64,000 nucleotides of DNA from Muscardinus avellanarius (Eukaryota; Chordata; Mammalia; Rodentia; Gliridae), in the NCBI GenBank assembly GCA_963383645.1, contig OY726561.1, forward strand, positions 27,260,826-27,324,825, in the 5' to 3' direction. Made by a program: the position numbers and the translations under genes. Position 1 is the stretch's first letter; the number at the start of each line of letters is the position of its first letter. The notes beneath the pieces were generated by a model. It had not been told where the DNA came from, did no database searches, and worked only from the letters and a program-made list of their open reading frames with translations. Of the stretch, positions 34,931 to 47,875 are shown one piece after another.

Positions 34931-36558
34931 ATAATAAGTTGAAAAGCAGTGGAACCAGAACTAGAAAAAATAGCAAAGACCCAAAAAAGCACTCCATGAG
35001 TATCTCCTGGGGAATGAGATATAGCAGTTTCACCTGGGTCAGGCCACACCAGAAGAACTGGTGGTTGCTAGCACTGTGGCTTCCAGAGACCTCCAGGAAG
35101 AAACTGGATTGTTATGAGGCTGACAGTACAGACCATCAGCAAAAGTGATCAGCATTTCATCCCATGCTCAAAAGGGACCCAATAGAATAGATAATCTAGT
35201 CAGACACCATAGGGGCAGCTGACCCCATCTCTTCAGGCAGTGATCCGGAATAGCACCCATCAACAATGTATGTTAACAAACCCAAACCATTCCAGTGGGA
35301 GAAGCTGACTATACCTGGCCAAAGGGCAAGAAAATAGGCCCACAGAGGGCCTGAGACCTTGAAAACTACACCTGTGGAAGCAAGAGTGGGAACTGCTATT
35401 AAACACAGTAGAAATGTGAATTAGTAGATAGCCCCTAGACACAGATAAAAGGGAACTGTAGTCTGCAATTTGTGAAGCCTTTGTAGGATCTCTAGGGATT
35501 ACTGTGGGACACTGACTCATGGTGCCAGAGAGAAATAGCTCAGCCTACCACCAAGTATGCAGGCTCTGAAGACAGTGAATTTGTGCCTGGCCATGTTTGG
35601 GCATCAAAAAACATTAGAACTAGAGGCCAGCAAGGGCCTCTGGAAGTACAGCTGCCCAGAAAAGGAGTGGTGTCCCTGGGGCTAAGGAACTGAGCCACAT
35701 AAGCCCCAGGCTTGGAACCATGCATCATCTCCCTGCCATACCTTGGGCCTTGGGCAGAAAGTGGTAGCAACACATATCAGCCAGACTGTACCAAGAGGCC
35801 AGGGACCCAAGAGGGTACCAGTTGATCACAGTCAAAAGCTGGGAGATCAATGCTCTCTTTACCAGCAGAGTTTGTACCTGGCATATATGTAAGCTAGTGA
35901 CAAAGTACCTCATGTGACCATAACCAGAACATTTGGAGTGATGTCCTAGGAACCATTAAAGCTCAGAAAGCTGGACTATAAGTTCAGAACACAGCAATCA
36001 CTGACTTTGCTGAGTCTAAGCCCATTGGTCACCAAGGCAAGAGGCCAACACTGCAGTATTATGGGCTCATAATCAGTACAGCAACACTGGTCTTCATGCA
36101 TCCCAGAGGGGGTGCATGAAGTGTCATCCATCAGGCCGCAGGCTCTAAATAAAGCATTACAGTCTATGGCCCTGTAGAGTTTTGGCTAGGAGAGCATAGT
36201 GATCTGCAGGTAATCAGAGATTCCTGCTTACCTGCATTAAGAACTATATTTAGCTAAAGAAACTCTGGGAGACAAACTCAAAAGTTTGAGTACTTGAGCC
36301 ATATTGGTAGGGGTGAATATATACTCCCAGCATAGACTTTATTATAACGGTATAGCAAATAAACACAGGACTCACACACAAAGAAGAAGATGATGCAAAA
36401 ACAACAGAAACACAAACCCAAGAACTCTGAAAATATGAGAACAAAGAACAGTGAAGAAACAAAAGCTCTTACAACTTAACAACAAGGGATATTACCAATA
36501 CTCATCTACATGAAATACAAGAAGTAGAATTCCAATTTTTGATATTCAAAATGGTGAA

Positions 36559-36768
36559 AGTAGCTGGGCGTGGTGGCACACACTTATAGTCTGAGCATTT
36601 GGGAGACTGAGACATAAGGATTATGGTTTTTGGACAGCCCCAGCTCCTTAGTGAGGCCCTTTGCAACTCAGTGAGACACTGTTTCAGAATAAAGAATAAA
36701 AGAAAATAGGGCTGATGAATAGCTGGAAGGTAGAATGCCCCTGGGTTCCATACCCAGTAGCACTAAAA
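36559..36768 (+). mobile_element. B1-dID SINE inside L1 ORF1
   Basis: Full dimer from AGCTGGGCGTGGTGGCACAC to CCCAGTAGCACTAAAAA; AAAATG(A/G)TGAAAG repeats at both edges. Confidence 0.9.
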
Positions 36769-39440
36769 AACAAAATGATGAAAGGTCTCAAAGAAAGTGT
36801 ACAAGAAATGAAGGAGTAAATTGAGACTTTCAAAAAGAAGCAGAAGGAGGCTTTGAGTGAAATGGAGTCAAATTAATTGAAGACAGCAATAGAAAATAAC
36901 TCTGGCAGGTTAGACCACATGGAAAACAGGGTATCACTCTTGGAAGACAGTTTATGCTAACCCAAAAGACAGTCAACAGTATAAAGAAGACATAACAACA
37001 CAACCTAAACATTCAACAATTATGGGATAATACAAAACATCCTAACATATAGATAAAAGGCATTGAAGAAGGAATAGAAGCACAAACCAAGGGTACCATA
37101 AATCTCTTTAGAAAAATTTTCAGAGAATTTTCCAAAAATAGAAAAAGATTTGTACATACATTTGCAGGATACATAGAGAATACTTTAAGACAAGATCAAA
37201 GAAGGACCTCCCAGGCCAAGTAATAATCAAAATTACTAACATAGAGGCCAAACAAAGAATCTTAAAAGCAGTGAGAACAAAAGAACGAGTGACATTAAGG
37301 GACAAAACAATAAAAAGAAATCACTCCAGACTTCACAATCCAAGTCATGAATGCCAAAAGGAATTGGTATGATGTACTCCAGACCCTGGAAGTAAAGAAC
37401 TTCCAAACACGACTTCTATATCCAGTTAAGATACCATTCTAAATTTATGGACAAATAAAAATGTTCCAAGATAAGCAGAAATAAAAAATCATGACACCAA
37501 GCCAGCACTAGAGAAAATACTTTAAAAAATAAATCATAAAGAAGAAAAAAGAGGCAGATTCCAGAACCAGAGACTAAGCAAATTCCACCAAGTGGGCAAC
37601 TAAGCAGAGAAGAAATAATACTATATCAAACAGAATAGAACACAATATGACAGAAGACAAAAATAATATTCCAAATAACAACACTGAATATCAAAGTGCT
37701 TATCTCCCAAATTAAGAGACACAGACTGGCAATGTGTATTATAAACATAATCCAACTATATGCTGCTTGTATGAAACTCACCTTATAGACAAAGATATCC
37801 ATAGGCTAAAGGTGAAAAGATTAAAAAAGATATACCATGCAAATGGAGACTGAAAACAAGCAGGGGTAGCAACAATAATATCTGATAAAACAGACATTAA
37901 GCTAAAATACATTAGAAGTGACAAAGTGGAGCACTTCTTATTAATAAAGGAACTATCCATCAAGAAAATATAATTATAGTAAACATTTATGCCCCAAATG
38001 TGGGTGGACCCACATTTGTAAAACAAATTTTTTGGCACATCAGGTCTCAAATAGACCCCAAAACAATAATATTAGGAGACTTCAACACACCACTCATGCC
38101 ACTAGAATTGAACTTCAGGACAAAAGATGAGTAAAGATTCTTCAGACCTAAAGAACATGATAAACCATATAGACCTAATAGAAATATACTGAATATTTCA
38201 ACCAGCAAGAGCTGAATACACATTCTTCTCAGCTGCCCATGAAACCTTCTCCAAAATAGACCATATTCTGGGCCACAAAGCAAGCATCACAAATTCAAAA
38301 GATGTAATATAATTCCCTGCATCTTTTCAGATCATAATGGAATAAAAGTAAAAATCAACAACAGGAAAACCAAAAGAAATTACATAAATACATGGAGACT
38401 AAATGATACACTAGATGATACACTCTTTAATGAGGAATAGATTAGAACAGAAATAAGGGGAGAAAAAAATTCCTGGAATTAAGCAAAAATATAAATACAA
38501 TGTACCAAAATCTATGGTACACTTTGAAGGTGGTATTAAGAAAAAAAATTATATCTCTGAGTGTTCACATAAGAAAACCAGAAAGTTGCCAAATAAACAA
38601 CCTAATGACATATCTCAAGGACCTAAAAAAATACATGAACAGTCTAATCCAAAGCCAAAAGAAAGCAAGAAATAATTAAAATAAGAGATGAAATAGAGTT
38701 AAGAAAAAAATATGAATGATCAAAAAATCAAAAGGCTGGTTCTTTGAAAGATTAACAAGATTGACAAACTCCTAGCCAATATAACCAAAATAAAGAGAAT
38801 AAACTCAAATGATTAAAATTAGAAAGAAAAAGGAAATATAGAAAACCTAAACTGATCAATAGTAAGCAAAGAAATAGAAATAGCAAAATTCTGCCATCAA
38901 AGAAATCCCAGGTCCAGATGGGTTTCCAACTGAATTCTACAAAACTTTCAGAGAAGAACTAAACCAACACTTCACAAGTTATTATATGAAAGAGAAAGAA
39001 ATGGAATTCTTTCAAACTCCTTGTGAGGCCAGTATCATATTAATACCAAAACCAAATAAAGATAGCTCAAGAAAAAAATTAGAGACCAATATCATTGATG
39101 AACATAGATGCAAAAATTCTAAACAAAATACTAGCCATGCACTTTCAAAGCCACATTAAGAAAATTGTATACCATGACCAAGTTGGTTTTATCCCAGGAA
39201 ACCAAGGCTGATTCAACATACACAAATCAAGACATAAGTAGAACTAAGAACAAAATTAAATGATCATATTAATAGATGGTGAAAAGCATTTGACAAAAAT
39301 CCAACACCCATTCATGTTAAAAATATTGCAGAAAATTGGAATAGAAGAAACATATCCCATCATCATTAAGGCAATATACAATAAACCCAAAGCCAACATC
39401 ATATTGAACAGGGAAAACTGCAGGAATTCCCTCTAAAATC

Positions 39441-39713
39441 ATGAACAAGACAAGGATGCCCACTATCACCATCTCTTTTCAATATAGTCCTACATATTTT
39501 TGTCAGAGCAATAAGACAAGAGAAGGATATCAAAGGAATTCAAATAGAAAAAGAAGAATTAAAATTATCTTTAAGTTTTTTGCAGATGACATGATCCTAT
39601 ATCTAGAAGACCCAAAAAACTCAACCAAAAGACTACTGGAGCTAATTAATCAATTCAGCAAAATAGCAGGATACAAAATCAAACTGAAAAACATCAGTAG
39701 TTTTTATACTTAA
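39441..39713 (+). pseudogene. L1 ORF2 reverse transcriptase fragment
   Basis: The longest clear piece of ORF2 in the 34600-42356 element. The frame covers the RT palm around the catalytic FADD motif, where the second and third residues are the metal-binding aspartates, and continues through the conserved LINQFSKIAGYKI segment. The frame is open for 90 codons only; the flanking ORF2 sequence is broken. Confidence 0.85.
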
Positions 39714-40522
39714 CAATCATAAATCCACGGAGAAAGAAATACAGAAAACGATTCCATTCCAATAATCTCAAAACCAATAAAATAACTAGGAATAAACCTA
39801 ACCAAAGAGGTAAAAGACCTCTACAATGAAAATTACAAAACACTATTGAAAGAAATTGAAGAATACTTTAGAAGATAGATCTCCCCTACTCTTAGATAGG
39901 CAGACTAAATATCCATCAAAATGGCTATTCTAACAAAAATTATCTACAGAATCAATGCAATCCCTATCAAATACCAATGTCATTCTTCACAGACCTAGAA
40001 AAAAATCAATCATAAATTTTATATGGAGTATCAAAAGACCCAGAATAGCCAAAGCAATTCTCAGCCACAAGAACTATACAGAAAGCATCATAATTCTTGA
40101 CTTCAAATTACACTATGGAGTTATAATATTTAAAACAGCATGGTATTGTCACAAAAACAGTCATGCAGACCAATGGAAGAGAATAGAAGATACAGAAACT
40201 AGTCCACACACTTACAGTCAATTGATCTTTGACAAAGGGGCCTAATACATATGCTGGAGAAAAGATAGCCTTTTCAACAGATGCTGGAAGAACTTGATAT
40301 CTATTTATAGAGAGATGGAACTAAATCCTTACCTCTCACCCTGCACACAATCAATTTAAGATGGATCAAAGACCTGGAAATCAGACCAGACACTGTAAAG
40401 CTATAGAGGAAGGCATAGGTTCAACACTCCAACATATAGGCACAGGTAGAAACTTCCTCAACAAGGACCCTCAAAGCTCAGGCAATTAAAACAAGAATTA
40501 ATAACTGGGATGGCATCAAACT

Positions 40523-40537
40523 AAAAAGTTTCTGTTC
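40523..40537 (+). repeat. Target-site duplication, left copy (RPS14 pseudogene)
   Basis: AAAAAGTTTCTGTTC is repeated exactly at 41079-41093. Removing the pseudogene and one copy restores a continuous L1 ORF2 sequence. Confidence 0.93.
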
Positions 40538-41078
<541 letters not shown>

Positions 41079-41083
<5 letters not shown>

Positions 41084-41093
41084 GTTTCTGTTC
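41079..41093 (+). repeat. Target-site duplication, right copy (RPS14 pseudogene)
   Basis: Exact copy of 40523-40537; its first A's merge with the poly(A) tail of the pseudogene. Confidence 0.93.
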
Positions 41094-41528
41094 ATCAAAG
41101 GAAATCATCAAGAGTCTAAAGAGAAAGCCTACAAAATGGGAAAAGATCTGTACCAGCTATCCCTCTGATAGAGGACAAATATTTAGCATATACAAAGAGC
41201 TTAAAAGACCTTACAATGGCAAAACAACCCAATCCAGAAATGGGCAACTCAATTGAATAGACACTTCACAAAAGAAGAAATACAAATGGTCAATAGATAT
41301 ATGAAAAAATGGTCAACATCATCAGCAATTAGGAAGATAACAGATCAAAATTACAGTGAGATTCATTTAACTGCGATCTGAATGACAGTCATAAAGAGGT
41401 CAAATAACAATAAATGTTGGCAAGGATGTGGGGAAATAGAAACTCTTCTACACTGTTGGTGGGATTTCAAACTAGTTTATCTGCTATGAAGATCAGTGTG
41501 GTGATTCCTTAGAATATTGGGAATGATG

Positions 41529-41738
41529 GCCGGGTATGGTGGCACATGCTTGTAATCCCAGTACTAGGGAGGTTGAGACAGAAGGTTCACAGGTTTGCAG
41601 CCAGCCTCAGCTACTTAGTGAGGTCCTCTGCAACTTAATGAGACTGTTTTTTAAAATAAAGAATAAAAAATGGGGTGGGGTATAGCTCAGAGATAGAATG
41701 CTCCTGGATTCAATCCCCAGTACTAGAAAATAAATAGG
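41529..41738 (+). mobile_element. B1-dID SINE inside L1 ORF2
   Basis: GCCGGGTATGGTGGCACATG to CCCCAGTACTAGAAAATAAA; GGAATG(G)AT duplicated at both sides. Confidence 0.9.
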
Positions 41739-42364
41739 AATGGATCCATCACATGATCCAGCTGTAGCAATACTGGGTATCTTTCCAAAGGGTCTGAAAC
41801 CAGAGGACTATAGTAATATATGCATACTCATGTTAATAACAGCACAATTCGCAATAGCCATATTATGGAACCAACCTAGGTATCCATCAACAGATGAATG
41901 AATTAAAAATTATGGGAAATACACACAATGGAATTCTACTCAGCAATATATGAAGAACAGAATTATGTTACTTGCAAGAAGGAAGCAAGGACCTAGAGAA
42001 CATTATGTTAAGTGATATTAGCAATCCAGAAAGTGAAGTATCATATGCTTTCCCTAATATGTGCAGGATAGGGAGTAATAGGGATACAAGAAGGTGTACA
42101 ATGGAGAAGCCTCAATGGAGCCAGGGGAGATCTAAGGTTAGGAAAGGAGGAATACTAAGGTTCATTAATGGAAATAATACCATCCACTATGTGTATACAT
42201 GTGAATATACCAAAGTCAATCTTGGTACTCTGTCTTGAGAGGGAGGGAAATGGGGAGGAATCCACCAAGTGCTGTGTGCATGTATGTCATTGTCAATGTG
42301 ATTTACATTATGATGTGAGACTATAGTGTAGCAATAAAAGCACATTAAATACATACATACATAT

Positions 42365-42584
42365 ATGTGGGGTTTTTTTTTTGGCAGAACTGAGGATTGA
42401 ACCGGGGGCATTCTACCTCCAAACTATACCCCCAGCCCTATTTTTTATTCTTTATTTTGAAACAGGGTCTCACTGAGTTTCAGAGGGCCTCACTAAATAG
42501 CTGAGGTTGTCTGTGAACTGCAATCCTCCTGTCCCAGGCTCCCAAATGCTGGGATTACAAGTGTGAGCCACCAGATCCATCTAT
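42365..42584 (-). mobile_element. B1-dID SINE, antisense
   Basis: TTTTTTTTTTGGCAGAACTG to GTGAGCCACCAGATCC, just after the L1 tail. Confidence 0.88.
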
Positions 42585-42618
42585 ATATTTTATGTATATA
42601 TAGAGAGAATTCCCTAGG

Positions 42619-42620
<2 letters not shown>

Positions 42621-42662
<42 letters not shown>
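42621..42662 (+). repeat. (CA)n microsatellite
   Basis: About 20 CA units, not at a SINE tail. 42663-43189 beyond it shows no gene. Confidence 0.97.
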
Positions 42663-42664
<2 letters not shown>

Positions 42665-43189
42665 CAGAAAGTTAGTCAACTAAAATAATAAGGAAACTAC
42701 TGAATCAGACTAGAATTTAACTAGATTACATATTTTATTGGTCCCAAGTTTAAATTAATTCATACTGGCATCCTTTTATTAATCTAGATCTTAATTATCT
42801 CTCCATGGACAATGTGCCTGTCCCTTTCTAATGTGTCTCCTTGGCTCTGGCCTATCCCTCTTTTTATTTTTCCAGAAGCAATTATAGCTTAATATTCCCA
42901 ATATAATACTTCTATGCTGTCCCCAATTTTTTAGCAGTTCTCTATGATCTATACCCTTTACTCTGGTATTCAAGTCACTCACAATTTGACCTCAGTCTTC
43001 CTTCTCAGGCATGTCTATCATTAATTTCTCAATCAAATCCTTTGACTTTCCTGTTATGTTTGTTAAAGCACTCCTCTGATATCCATTGAACTAAATTTAC
43101 TCCAGTTTTTAAACTGCCCCCCCTTGCTCTTAGCCAGCCCAAATTAACTCATAGACTAGTAGTGAAAGCACTAAGTCTGGAGTTTGGAA

Positions 43190-43430
43190 AACTGGGTGTG
43201 GTGGTACATGCTTGTAATCCCAGCATTCGGGAGGCTGAGACCTGGAGGATCACGGTTCGCGGACAGCCTCAGCTACTTAGTGAGGACAGCCTCAGCTACT
43301 TAGTGAGGCCCTCTGCAATTCAGTGAGACCTGGTTTCAAAATAAAGAATAAAATATGGGGCAGGGGGTATAGCTCTGAGGTCAAATGCCCCTGGGTTCCA
43401 TCCCCAGACCCGAAAAAAAAAAAAAAAACT
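43190..43430 (+). mobile_element. B1-dID SINE with a 23-bp internal duplication
   Basis: Full dimer. GGACAGCCTCAGCTACTTAG plus TGA occurs twice in tandem (43261-43283 and 43284-43306). A16 tail. The interval 43431-44010 has no gene. Confidence 0.9.
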
Positions 43431-44011
43431 GCATCTTGTTTTTTCCAACACCACAATGTGTGCATGATATGCGGAAACTTGCACTGATTAACTCTTTTGG
43501 AACTCAATTTCCTTACATGTGTAGTAATAGGGAAGGACAAAATCATCTCAAGTTCTTTTTCGATTAAAAATGTTATGATGCCTTTACTTTGTAGGACAAT
43601 TTTTTTGTGATTAACAAATAATTCCTGAGTGCCTTTTATGAGCAATAAACATCTTCATGAAGCCAGCCTTAACTCCCACCATCTCATCCCTAACAGCTGG
43701 ACTTGTTGACTCATATACACTGGTTGTTTATGCCATTAACTTCATACATGTAATTTTTATGCCAAAAATAGTATTACCTTCTTAACAGCTGGACTTTTGA
43801 TTCTGCATATGCTGACAGATAAAGTTCTCAAACTTTGAAGAGTAGAACCTGAGACATTTGTTGAAAAAATTATTATTTCCATCATCTATGCCCTTCAAAT
43901 TCTGATTCAGTAATTAGTGATCGAAATAAGTACCCCACTCCTTGCCCCATGATTCTGATTCATAGGCTCAAAAATGGTAATAGGGATAATAATAATAAGT
44001 CATTATTATTA

Positions 44012-44106
44012 TTATTATTGCTGGTAATGGGAATCGAGCCCAGGGTTATTATACCTCCAACCTACACCCTCAGCTCTTTTTACTTCTTATTTTTAAAACA
44101 GGGTCC
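44012..44106 (-). mobile_element. B1-dID SINE, antisense, split: ID side
   Basis: GCTGGTAATGGGAATCGAGC to AAAACAGGGTCCC; interrupted by a sense SINE and resumed at about 44330. Confidence 0.85.
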
Positions 44107-44329
44107 CAGCTGGGCATGGTGGCACACACTTGTAATCCCAGCATTTGTGAGGCTGAGACAGGAAGATTGTGGTTTGCAGACAGGCTCAGCTATTTAGTGA
44201 GGTCCTTTGCAACTCAGTGAGACTCTGTCTCAAAATAAAGAATAAAAAATAGGGCTGGGGGTATAGCTTGGAGGTAGAATGCCCCTGGGTTCAATTCCTA
44301 CTACTGAAAAGAAAAAAAAGAATAAAAAA
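44107..44329 (+). mobile_element. B1-dID SINE inserted in a SINE
   Basis: AGCTGGGCATGGTGGCACAC to CCTACTACTGAAAAG and an A-rich tail. AAAACAGGGT(C/T)CC flanks it on both sides as the target-site duplication. Confidence 0.9.
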
Positions 44330-44455
44330 ACAAAACAGGGTTCCGCTAAGTTGCTGATGGTTTTGCTAACTTACTGAGACTGGACTCAAACCTCTGATCT
44401 TCCTGTCTGAACCTCCCAAGTACTGGGATTACAGGCATGAGCCACCATGCCTGTA
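44330..44455 (-). mobile_element. B1-dID SINE, antisense, split: B1 side
   Basis: Second half of the element begun at 44012, ending GAGCCACCATGCCTG. Confidence 0.85.
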
Positions 44456-45500
44456 TAAACAATTACTTTATAAATCTGTTTTAATTCTAAGGGACAGGTA
44501 CACTTGGACTGGCAAACACCTAAAATAGAAAGTGACTCATGAGGGATGGGTAACTGTAAAAAAGTCTGCCCATATTAACAAAAATAATACATAGCTAGAA
44601 TGAAAGAAAGGGGAAAATGCTTAGGAAACCAAAGAGATTGTTCAAGGTGTTGCCTGATATATCAGCTACAAGTATAAAAATTATCAGCCAGATCCCTTCG
44701 TAACAATGATAAAAAAAATTAAATGTCAGAATAAACTGGTACTTCACAAGGGCTATTTAGCTAAGTTCAAAAAAAATTGTTCAGAACCCTGCTCAGAGCA
44801 GATGGAGACAAAAGCAAAACCTTCAAAATCTCATTCCATTTTCATTCTTTACTCTAAAGAAAGCAACCCTAAACCAAGAAAGGAAAAAAAAAAACCCCAG
44901 CATCCTAAGGAAGCAGGTTAAAGAAAAATAGAGTAGTAACTTTGGAGGGATTAATATCTCTGGCTCTAGAGTCATTTGTTATTAGAGTACCTGTCAATAA
45001 CCTTTAAGAAAATATTTAAAATAGAATAAATAGCAATAATTGGTAAACATGAACTGTCCTGATATTGAAAGAAGGAAAAAAATAAGATTCTAAACATTAC
45101 ATGTTTGATCTTGAGCTCTTTTAGAATTTTAGCATAGATTATTAAAAAATATTGGCAACATTCAGAGAGGAAAGAGATGAAAACTTTTAACCTGTACAAT
45201 AATGCTAAATAAAATACAATAATGCTAAGCTACTTATTTTCATTTATGACAGATCAAGAAATGCTTAGAGAAGCTGTTACTAATGACTTCCATTAGGCAT
45301 TTGATAAACTATTGACATTCTTTTGGATAAGTTTTATTAAATGCTTCTTTTAGACCAATTCAGAGTTGGTTGTTTTTTTTTTTTTTTTTTTTTTTTATTC
45401 TTAGACATGATTAGTAAGTGATACCTCTAGAGCTTTTTGGTGATTTACCTTAATTCATCAAATATTTACTAAACATGTCACCACTTAGAAACTGCTCTAG
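44456..45500. other. Noncoding stretch, no gene seen
   Basis: AT-rich. It contains a pure T run of about 24 at 45373-45396, possibly the reversed poly(A) tail of an unrecognised short insertion. Confidence 0.45.
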
Positions 45501-45502
45501 TT

Positions 45503-45704
45503 TGCCTGGCGTGGTGGTGCATGCTTGTCATCCCAGTGCTTGGGAGGTTAAGACAGGAGGATCGCACAGGTTCGAAGCCAGCCTCAGCTAGTTAGTGACG
45601 CTCTCAGTAACTTAGTGAGACACTGTTTCCAAATAAAGTATAAAATAGTTCTGGGAGTATAGCCCAGAGGTAGAAAAGCCCCTGGGTTCCACCCTCAGTA
45701 CCAG
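45503..45704 (+). mobile_element. B1-dID SINE
   Basis: TGCCTGGCGTGGTGGTGCAT to CACCCTCAGTACCAGACAC, continuing into (CA)n. Confidence 0.9.
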
Positions 45705-45707
45705 ACA

Positions 45708-45760
<53 letters not shown>
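45704..45760 (+). repeat. (CA)n microsatellite at SINE tail
   Basis: About 28 units with one CATA break. Confidence 0.97.
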
Positions 45761-45762
<2 letters not shown>

Positions 45763-46182
45763 AAAGAAACTGCTCCAGGTAGGGAATACAATAGTAAATC
45801 AAAATAAACCAATGACCCCAAATAAACCATTCCTCCTCTAACCTGTTCAGTTATTTTGGTCACAGCACTAAAAAGCTATCTAACACAAGAAGTAAATGAA
45901 TATATTCTATGTTAGGTTATAGTGAAAGAAAGGGAAAAAAGGTGAAAGGTTAAAATGATTACCTGAAAAATGTTTCCTTTAAAGGCTGGTCAGTGAGGCA
46001 GGTAGGATCTGGTGATAACTGAGAAGAAAACTGCAGAAACGATGGACAGAGCTGTGTAATTTAATTATCCAGGGAAAGAACATTCCAGGTAGCAGGATCC
46101 CAAGCACATGAGATGGAGATGGAAACCTACTTGGCCAAGAAGCTATGAGAGAGGAATATATTTATGCCTTTATCAGTCCGTT

Positions 46183-46414
46183 TTTTATTATTTTCACATA
46201 ATACCCAAGGCTGAGTGACTTTATAAAGAAAACACATTTATTTAGCTCACTGTTCTGTAGTTTTAAAGTGCTGCATCTGATGATTGCCTACTTGCCAACA
46301 GAGTCCAGAAGTGGTACAGAGCACTATGACAAGAAACAAGGGGTATGTATGTGTATGTGCATATCCTCTGGTCTCTTCCTCTTCTTATAAAGCTACCAGC
46401 ATTCAGTCATGGGG

Positions 46415-46456
<42 letters not shown>

Positions 46457-46860
46457 GGGGATTGAGCCCAGGGGCATTCTACCTCTAAGCTACGCCCTCA
46501 GTCCTATTTTATTTTTATTTTGAAGCAGGGTCTTACTAGATTGATGATAGTTTCACTACTTGCTCAGGCTGTCCTCAAACCTGTGATCCTTCTGTCTCAG
46601 CCTTAGCCTCCCAAGTACTGGGATTACAAGTGTGCACAGGCTTCTGGACTCCATTCTGATAACCTTGTCTATTCTCAACCATCATCCAAAGAACCCATCT
46701 CTAAATACCATAGTTAGACAACGTTCCCACTTTGATAATATCTCTTAATGGGGATTAAATTTCAAAACATCTATCCTTAGGGGACACAGTCAAACCACAT
46801 CTAAACCTTCCAAACCTTAGTAATGTCCTAGTTCTTGAAACCTGTAAATTTGTTATATTA
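46183..46860 (-). mobile_element. MaLR-type LTR, antisense, split by a SINE
   Basis: The two arms (46183-46413 and 46641-46860) give the usual antisense order: a GTCCG...TTATTATTTTCACATAAT opening, GACTTTATAAAGAAAACACA, then GGGGATTAAATTTCAAAACA and GGGGACACAGTCAAACCACA. The SINE at 46414-46640 landed later. Confidence 0.72.
46414..46640 (-). mobile_element. B1-dID SINE, antisense, (TG)n at its tail
   Basis: A (TG)n tract at 46416-46452 precedes TTACTGGGGATTGAGCCCAG; the B1 side ends ACTGGGATTACAAGTGTGCA. Lies in a MaLR LTR. Confidence 0.9.
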
Positions 46861-47684
46861 CAAGGCAAAAGAACTTTGCAAATGAAATTGTTTCAGACTT
46901 TGATATAAAATTATTATTTTAGATAATCTAGGTGGACTCTGTCTAATCACATGAGCCTTTAAAAACAGAAGACATTGGCTTCAATGATAAAAGATTCAGC
47001 ATAAAAAGAAATCAGAAATTCCAAATATGAGAAGGATATCACAGAATGTTGCTTGCTCTGGTTCCATGGTCAAGAACTAAAGAGAATCCTCTTGGAGACA
47101 AGGGTGGTTCCTAGGCACCCTGACAGCCAGCAAACAAACAACAAAAGAAAAAACCATGGACTTCAGTTATATCAACTCAAGACTGAATTCTGACAACCAC
47201 CAGAGAAATCTGAATCAATCCAGACTTTTAACCTACAGAACTATGAGATAATAAATTTATGTTATGCTAAGTGTATGGCAATAGCAAACTAAAATAGACT
47301 ATGATATTGGATTGAAATGAAAAAAGAATATGGTAGGAGATGAGGCCAAAAGGTGGGGAGCATGGTTTGAGGGAAGATGGCAAATGGAAAGATAACTACC
47401 ATGGAGTGTTACATATCATTGTAAAGCTTCTGTCTATGACTATGAGTGAAATGAGAAACCAGTGGGGTTTGGGGATGCAGGTGAGACATGATCAGATTTA
47501 CATTGCAAAAGGATCATTCTGAAATACCCTGTGTAGAATCTGGTTAGATAGATAGTGGCAATAAAACATGCAATAGCTTGACCTAGAGAAATTATAATGG
47601 AGATGGAAATGGTCAGCTTCAGATTACATGTGGTTGAACCATATAAAGTTGGTACTTAATTGGGTCAAAAAGAGTTGGAGACCA
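46861..47684. other. Noncoding stretch, probable ancient repeat, no gene
   Basis: Around 47430-47580 the wording (GACATGATCAGATTTACATT, AAAAGGATCATTCTGA) resembles an old mammal-wide repeat whose family I cannot name. Confidence 0.35.
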
Positions 47685-47875
47685 GCTGGGTGTGGTGGCC
47701 TACACCTGTAACTGGTAGACTGAGACAGGATTGTAGGTTTGAAAACAAACTCAGCAAAGTAGTAAGACTCTCAGAAACCTAGTGAGACTCTGTTTCAAAA
47801 CAAAAAAATAAAAAAGGCTGAAGGTGTATCTCAGAGGTAGAGCACCCCATTCAATCCTTAGTACCCCCCAAAAAA
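47685..47875 (+). mobile_element. B1-dID SINE, internally shortened
   Basis: AGCTGGGTGTGGTGGCCTAC; the CCCAGTACTTGGG segment is deleted; ends CAATCCTTAGTACCCCCC. Confidence 0.82.

Noticed and set aside
34552..35049. 165-codon minus-strand ORF
   Set aside because: It runs across an antisense-read SINE and L1 5' UTR; the similar peptides that recur at other SINEs (FYLETGSLKPARLASN-type) are translated SINE.
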